Both the position numbers and the translations under genes were made by a program. From the NCBI GenBank assembly GCA_030691295.1, contig JAUYEQ010000194.1, positions 1 to 9,292 of the forward strand: a stretch of 9,292 nt of DNA, read 5' to 3'. Of the stretch, positions 6,833 through 9,292 are shown piece after piece (position 1 is the first letter of the stretch; each line of letters starts with the position of its first letter). The DNA comes from Bacteroidota bacterium (lineage in GTDB: Bacteria; Bacteroidota; Bacteroidia; Bacteroidales; Prolixibacteraceae). The notes beneath the pieces are model-generated. The model saw only the letters and a list, made by a program, of their open reading frames with translations, searched no databases and was not told where the DNA came from.

Positions 6833-8089
6833 CTACGGCTTCATGCCCATCGCTTTTACATATCCTTCGTTCACTTTTGAATTACTGAATTTGCTATTTT
6901 CTATCAGTTGAAGCATGGCTTTTTTTACCATTTCCTGATCTGGTCGGGCTTTTCTGATTTCATCAAAACTGTTTCGCGAACTTTCAGTAAAAGCAATAAT
7001 TTTATCCCAGTTTTCGGGTTGTACAATGTTCATCATCGAGCTGGGGCCACCCATTCTTTTGTATGGCCAATAAGTCCAGCCTATGTTGTTGCGCTCCATC
7101 AGGCGGGTCCATGCAGCCACCCACTGATGATTGTTTTCTCCGGTTTCGCCCATAAAAATCGGCAGGTTCACCGAGTCGCGGAAAGCCACGTAATCCTGAA
7201 TATTTGCCTGAAGCGTGTCGCACCAGTAACGGTGACAAGTGTACATCATTTTATCGTCGAATTTCGAATCTTTAAAAACCTTGAAATTACTGTTCCACTG
7301 CGCGCCGCCCAACATTACAATGTGATTTTTATCCACTTCGCGAATCGCAGCCACTACACGTTTGTAAAGTGGTTCGAGCGCCGCGTTCAGCATTTTCATG
7401 TCGTCGCCAAAATACGGGGCAATTGGTTCGTTCAAAAAATCGTATCCCAAAATAACCGGTTCGTTTTTGTAATGATCGGCAATCTTTTTCCAGATTTCGA
7501 TGAACTGTTGCTGGCTCTCTTCGCTGGTCATCAACCACGGATAGCCGTAACTGTCGTCGATGTTGTCGCCGGTTTGCCCGCCAGGCGCATCGTGCATGTC
7601 CAGAATCAGGTAAATTTCCGATTTGCGGCACCATTCTACCAGACTGTCAAGCCGCTGAAAACCATCCTGATTGACTGCCAATCCCATGTAGTCTTCATCG
7701 GTAAACAATTTGTAATGAAACGGAATCCGGATCGTATTCATTCCTGTTTTCCGGATATAGCGAATGTCTTCGCGGGTGATGTAATTGTCTTTGAATAGTT
7801 TCCAGAACTGATTGGTGAAGTCGGGACCAACCATTTCGCGAAAAGCCTGATCGATCAGTCGGGCAGAACTGGTGCGTTTAAAGCCAAACATATAACCTTC
7901 CGGATTGAGCCAGTTGCCAAGGTTGGTTCCCCTGATAAAAAACTTTTCGCCATTGGGGGCAATCAGATTTGGACCGTCAATTTTAATGAACTGAGGTGTT
8001 GCTGAATTTTCTTTTTGAGTTGCAGGTTGGCATCCCTGAAAAATCACGAAGCAGGAAATCAGGAGGAAAAATGAAATTTTTTGAATCAT
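6833..8089 (-). CDS. Glycoside hydrolase family 5 (cellulase-fold) lipoprotein
   Basis: A 418-residue retaining glycosidase. A lipoprotein signal ends in IFQGC (Cys20), placing the enzyme outside the cytoplasm on a lipid anchor. The GH5 barrel covers about residues 45-370. Visible landmarks are FIRGTNLGNWLNPEGYM (51-67), TIRIPFHYKL (119-128), DMHDAPGGQ (164-172) and the acid/base Glu221 in DFLNEP. Further on are CHRYW with His286 and Tyr288, the nucleophile Glu315 in FMGETGE, and WTYW (338-341). All catalytic positions are intact. Family members act on beta-1,4- or beta-1,3-linked glucans, mannans or related chains. The NLGNWL start recalls exo-beta-1,3-glucanase-type GH5 proteins, but the subfamily and substrate cannot be fixed by eye. 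The last 40 residues are a helical tail without a binding module. It converges on the GH20 gene, with a shared terminator between them. The start has no Shine-Dalgarno but a good promoter candidate lies just upstream. Confidence 0.92.
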   Translation of the reverse strand: MIQKISFFLLISCFVIFQGCQPATQKENSATPQFIKIDGPNLIAPNGEKFFIRGTNLGNWLNPEGYMFGFKRTSSARLIDQAFREMVGPDFTNQFWKLFKDNYITREDIRYIRKTGMNTIRIPFHYKLFTDEDYMGLAVNQDGFQRLDSLVEWCRKSEIYLILDMHDAPGGQTGDNIDDSYGYPWLMTSEESQQQFIEIWKKIADHYKNEPVILGYDFLNEPIAPYFGDDMKMLNAALEPLYKRVVAAIREVDKNHIVMLGGAQWNSNFKVFKDSKFDDKMMYTCHRYWCDTLQANIQDYVAFRDSVNLPIFMGETGENNHQWVAAWTRLMERNNIGWTYWPYKRMGGPSSMMNIVQPENWDKIIAFTESSRNSFDEIRKARPDQEMVKKAMLQLIENSKFSNSKVNEGYVKAMGMKP

Positions 8090-8121
8090 GGTTAGTGAGT
8101 TGAATGACTGTTAAGGTGGCA

Positions 8122-8153
8122 CAATTGTAATGTTTATCGCGAAGAATACCAAA
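8122..8153 (-). promoter_or_regulatory. Candidate Bacteroidota-type promoter of the GH5 gene
   Basis: On the minus strand TTTG (8153-8150) is separated by exactly 20 nt from TACAATTG (8129-8122). This matches TTTG...TAnnTTTG in full at -33 and at 5 of 6 defined -7 positions. Predicted transcription starts near 8116, giving a leader of about 27 nt before the ATG at 8089. It is the best promoter match in the window. Confidence 0.45.
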
Positions 8154-8169
8154 AATGGCCATCAACTCA

Positions 8170-8201
8170 TTTCTTTAAGTAAAACCCACATTCTACTTTC
8201 G
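8170..8201 (+). promoter_or_regulatory. Candidate promoter of the MFS transporter gene
   Basis: TTTC (8170-8173), a 20-nt spacer and TACTTTCG (8194-8201) match the Bacteroidota pattern with one mismatch in each element. This gives a leader of about 105 nt. A second possibility, TTTC (8242-8245), 21 nt, TAAGTTTT (8267-8274), would give a leader of about 32 nt. The surrounding DNA is so AT-rich that neither can be preferred with confidence. Confidence 0.3.
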
Positions 8202-8311
8202 AATAATCAGCATCCAAGGCGTTTTTGTGTCAATTTTAATTTTTCTTTTTTTGCTGTTAGCAATTTTAAGTTTTTATACATTATTTTAAGAACCCAAAAA
8301 TCTCTTAAAAA

Positions 8312-9292
8312 ATGAACAAATCGACTAACAAACAAGGTTGGAACATCACCTTTGCCGCACTGGGCATAAACCTGGTCATGGGCGTCCTGTACTCGTGGGG
8401 TGTCATTAAAAAAGCGCTGGTAAGCGATTGGGGATGGACCAATACAGACGCCGCGCTTCCCTTCACTGTTTCAGCAGCAGTTTTTGCAGTTACCATGATT
8501 TTTGCCGGACGGGCTCAGGATAAATTCGGGCCACGACCAGTAACCATTTTCAGTGGATTAATGCTCGGTGGCGGATTGATCGCTTCCGGTTTTGCAACCA
8601 GCCTGGCCATGATGGTATTTACGTTCGGAGTGATCAGCGCTATCGGAATCGGACTCGGATATTCGGCCGCTACACCTTGTGCGATGAAATGGTTTGAATC
8701 CTCGAAAAAAGGAATGATCGCCGGAATCGTCGTTGCCGGAGTCGGCCTTTCGCCGGTTTACATTACTCCAATTACTGCCAGTTTACTTAAAACTCAGGGA
8801 ATCAACAATACTTTCATTATTCTCGGCGTATTTGCCATTGTTGCTGTTGTAGTGCTTGCAATGTTCCTGAAAAATCCTCCTGAAGTGGAAGCGACAAAAG
8901 CCGCAAATAACAATGCTGCACCTGTCTCCAAAGGAAATAACTTCACCTGGGACGAAGTGTCGAAAACACCTCAGTTCTATTTGTTGTGGATCATGTATCT
9001 GCTGGCGGCAACCGCAGGACTAATGCTGATCGCACACCTTCCAAGTATCGCGGTAGTTCAGGCCGACTGGAAAACTGCCGGATTTTTGCTGGTAGTTATA
9101 CTTTCCGTTTTCAACGCATTGGGTCGTTTGGGAGCGGGTGTTTTATCCGACAAAGTTGGACGCACCCGCGCCATGATGATCGTATTCATGCTTCAGGCCG
9201 TGAATATGTTCCTTTTCGCGTTTTATACCAGCATTCCAACACTTATGATTGGCTCAGCAGTAGCAGGATTGGCGTACGGAGCCGTTTTCTCG
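8312..9292 (+). CDS. MFS transporter, oxalate/formate antiporter (OFA) family, N-terminal part
   Basis: An open frame from the ATG at 8312 runs 327 codons to the right edge without a stop; a full member has about 400-430 residues. It has about ten hydrophobic segments: near 12-34, 50-66, 75-94, 98-120, 135-157, 166-186, 221-243, 256-278, 287-306 and a cut one at 309-327. A hydrophilic central loop lies at about 187-216. MFS loop signatures are present between TM2 and TM3 (GRAQDKFGPRP, 66-76) and between TM8 and TM9 (GVLSDKVGRTR, 276-286). The LYSWGV start of TM1 and the GLGYSAATPCAMKWF block (115-128), followed by a Gly-rich TM5, are typical of the OFA group (OxlT-like, including monocarboxylate permeases). 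Such inner-membrane proteins move small carboxylates such as oxalate, formate or lactate; the substrate here is not determined. The start has an A-rich upstream region but no Shine-Dalgarno. Confidence 0.88.
   Translation, partial: MNKSTNKQGWNITFAALGINLVMGVLYSWGVIKKALVSDWGWTNTDAALPFTVSAAVFAVTMIFAGRAQDKFGPRPVTIFSGLMLGGGLIASGFATSLAMMVFTFGVISAIGIGLGYSAATPCAMKWFESSKKGMIAGIVVAGVGLSPVYITPITASLLKTQGINNTFIILGVFAIVAVVVLAMFLKNPPEVEATKAANNNAAPVSKGNNFTWDEVSKTPQFYLLWIMYLLAATAGLMLIAHLPSIAVVQADWKTAGFLLVVILSVFNALGRLGAGVLSDKVGRTRAMMIVFMLQAVNMFLFAFYTSIPTLMIGSAVAGLAYGAVFS

Noticed and set aside
6908..7798. A 296-codon open frame on the plus strand opposite the GH5 gene.
   Set aside because: It lies entirely antisense to a well-supported enzyme, has no domain-like features, and its composition (His, Phe and Val rich) is what the reverse complement of a GH5 coding sequence yields.
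8231..8274. Direct repeat CAATTTTAA at 8231-8239 and 8261-8269, 30 bp apart, upstream of the MFS gene.
   Set aside because: It is short and made almost only of A and T in a very AT-rich spacer, where such matches are expected by chance; there is no third copy.
1..9292. Search by eye for tRNA genes, CRISPR repeats, insertion-sequence ends, prophage or defence genes.
   Set aside because: None was found; coding regions fill nearly all of the window and the spacers (about 190, 180 and 220 bp) contain only promoter-like and small dyad elements.

Overview
The window looks like a chromosomal stretch from a member of the Bacteroidota, most likely a Bacteroidales/Marinilabiliales-type glycan degrader. 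The support is indirect: AT-rich spacers, mostly no Shine-Dalgarno, TAnnTTTG-type -7 elements, three lipoprotein-type enzymes, and a transglutaminase-like lipoprotein architecture that I know mainly from this phylum. The species cannot be named from the sequence.

Layout. At the left edge, the first 57 codons of a leftward gene (1-173, -) look like the N-terminus of an efflux periplasmic adaptor. A 193-bp divergent spacer follows. Then comes a rightward secreted PQQ-type beta-propeller protein (367-1593, +). It converges on a large leftward lipoprotein (1590-4244, -) that carries an intact transglutaminase-like domain, a second copy lacking the catalytic residues, and a thioredoxin-like tail without CxxC. 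The stop codons of these two genes overlap on a TTAA tetramer. A second divergent spacer leads to a GH20 beta-N-acetylhexosaminidase lipoprotein (4424-6775, +). This converges, across a bidirectional hairpin terminator (6778-6812), on a GH5-family glycoside hydrolase lipoprotein (6833-8089, -). A third divergent spacer (8090-8311) holds back-to-back candidate promoters for GH5 and for an OFA-family MFS transporter (8312 to the right edge, +, open at 9292).

How the genes relate. Strand alternates at every gene, so there is no multi-gene operon within the window and each gene is probably transcribed on its own. Four of the six products are predicted to be exported or lipid-anchored. GH20 and GH5 suggest breakdown of amino-sugar-containing and beta-glucan-type glycans. 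There is no SusC/SusD pair, sigma/anti-sigma pair or hybrid two-component regulator here, so this is not a canonical polysaccharide utilisation locus. No RNA genes, CRISPR arrays, insertion sequences or phage genes were seen, and no gene-free stretch exceeds 300 bases. I did not find a clearly new system. The most unusual object is the tandem active/degenerate transglutaminase lipoprotein.
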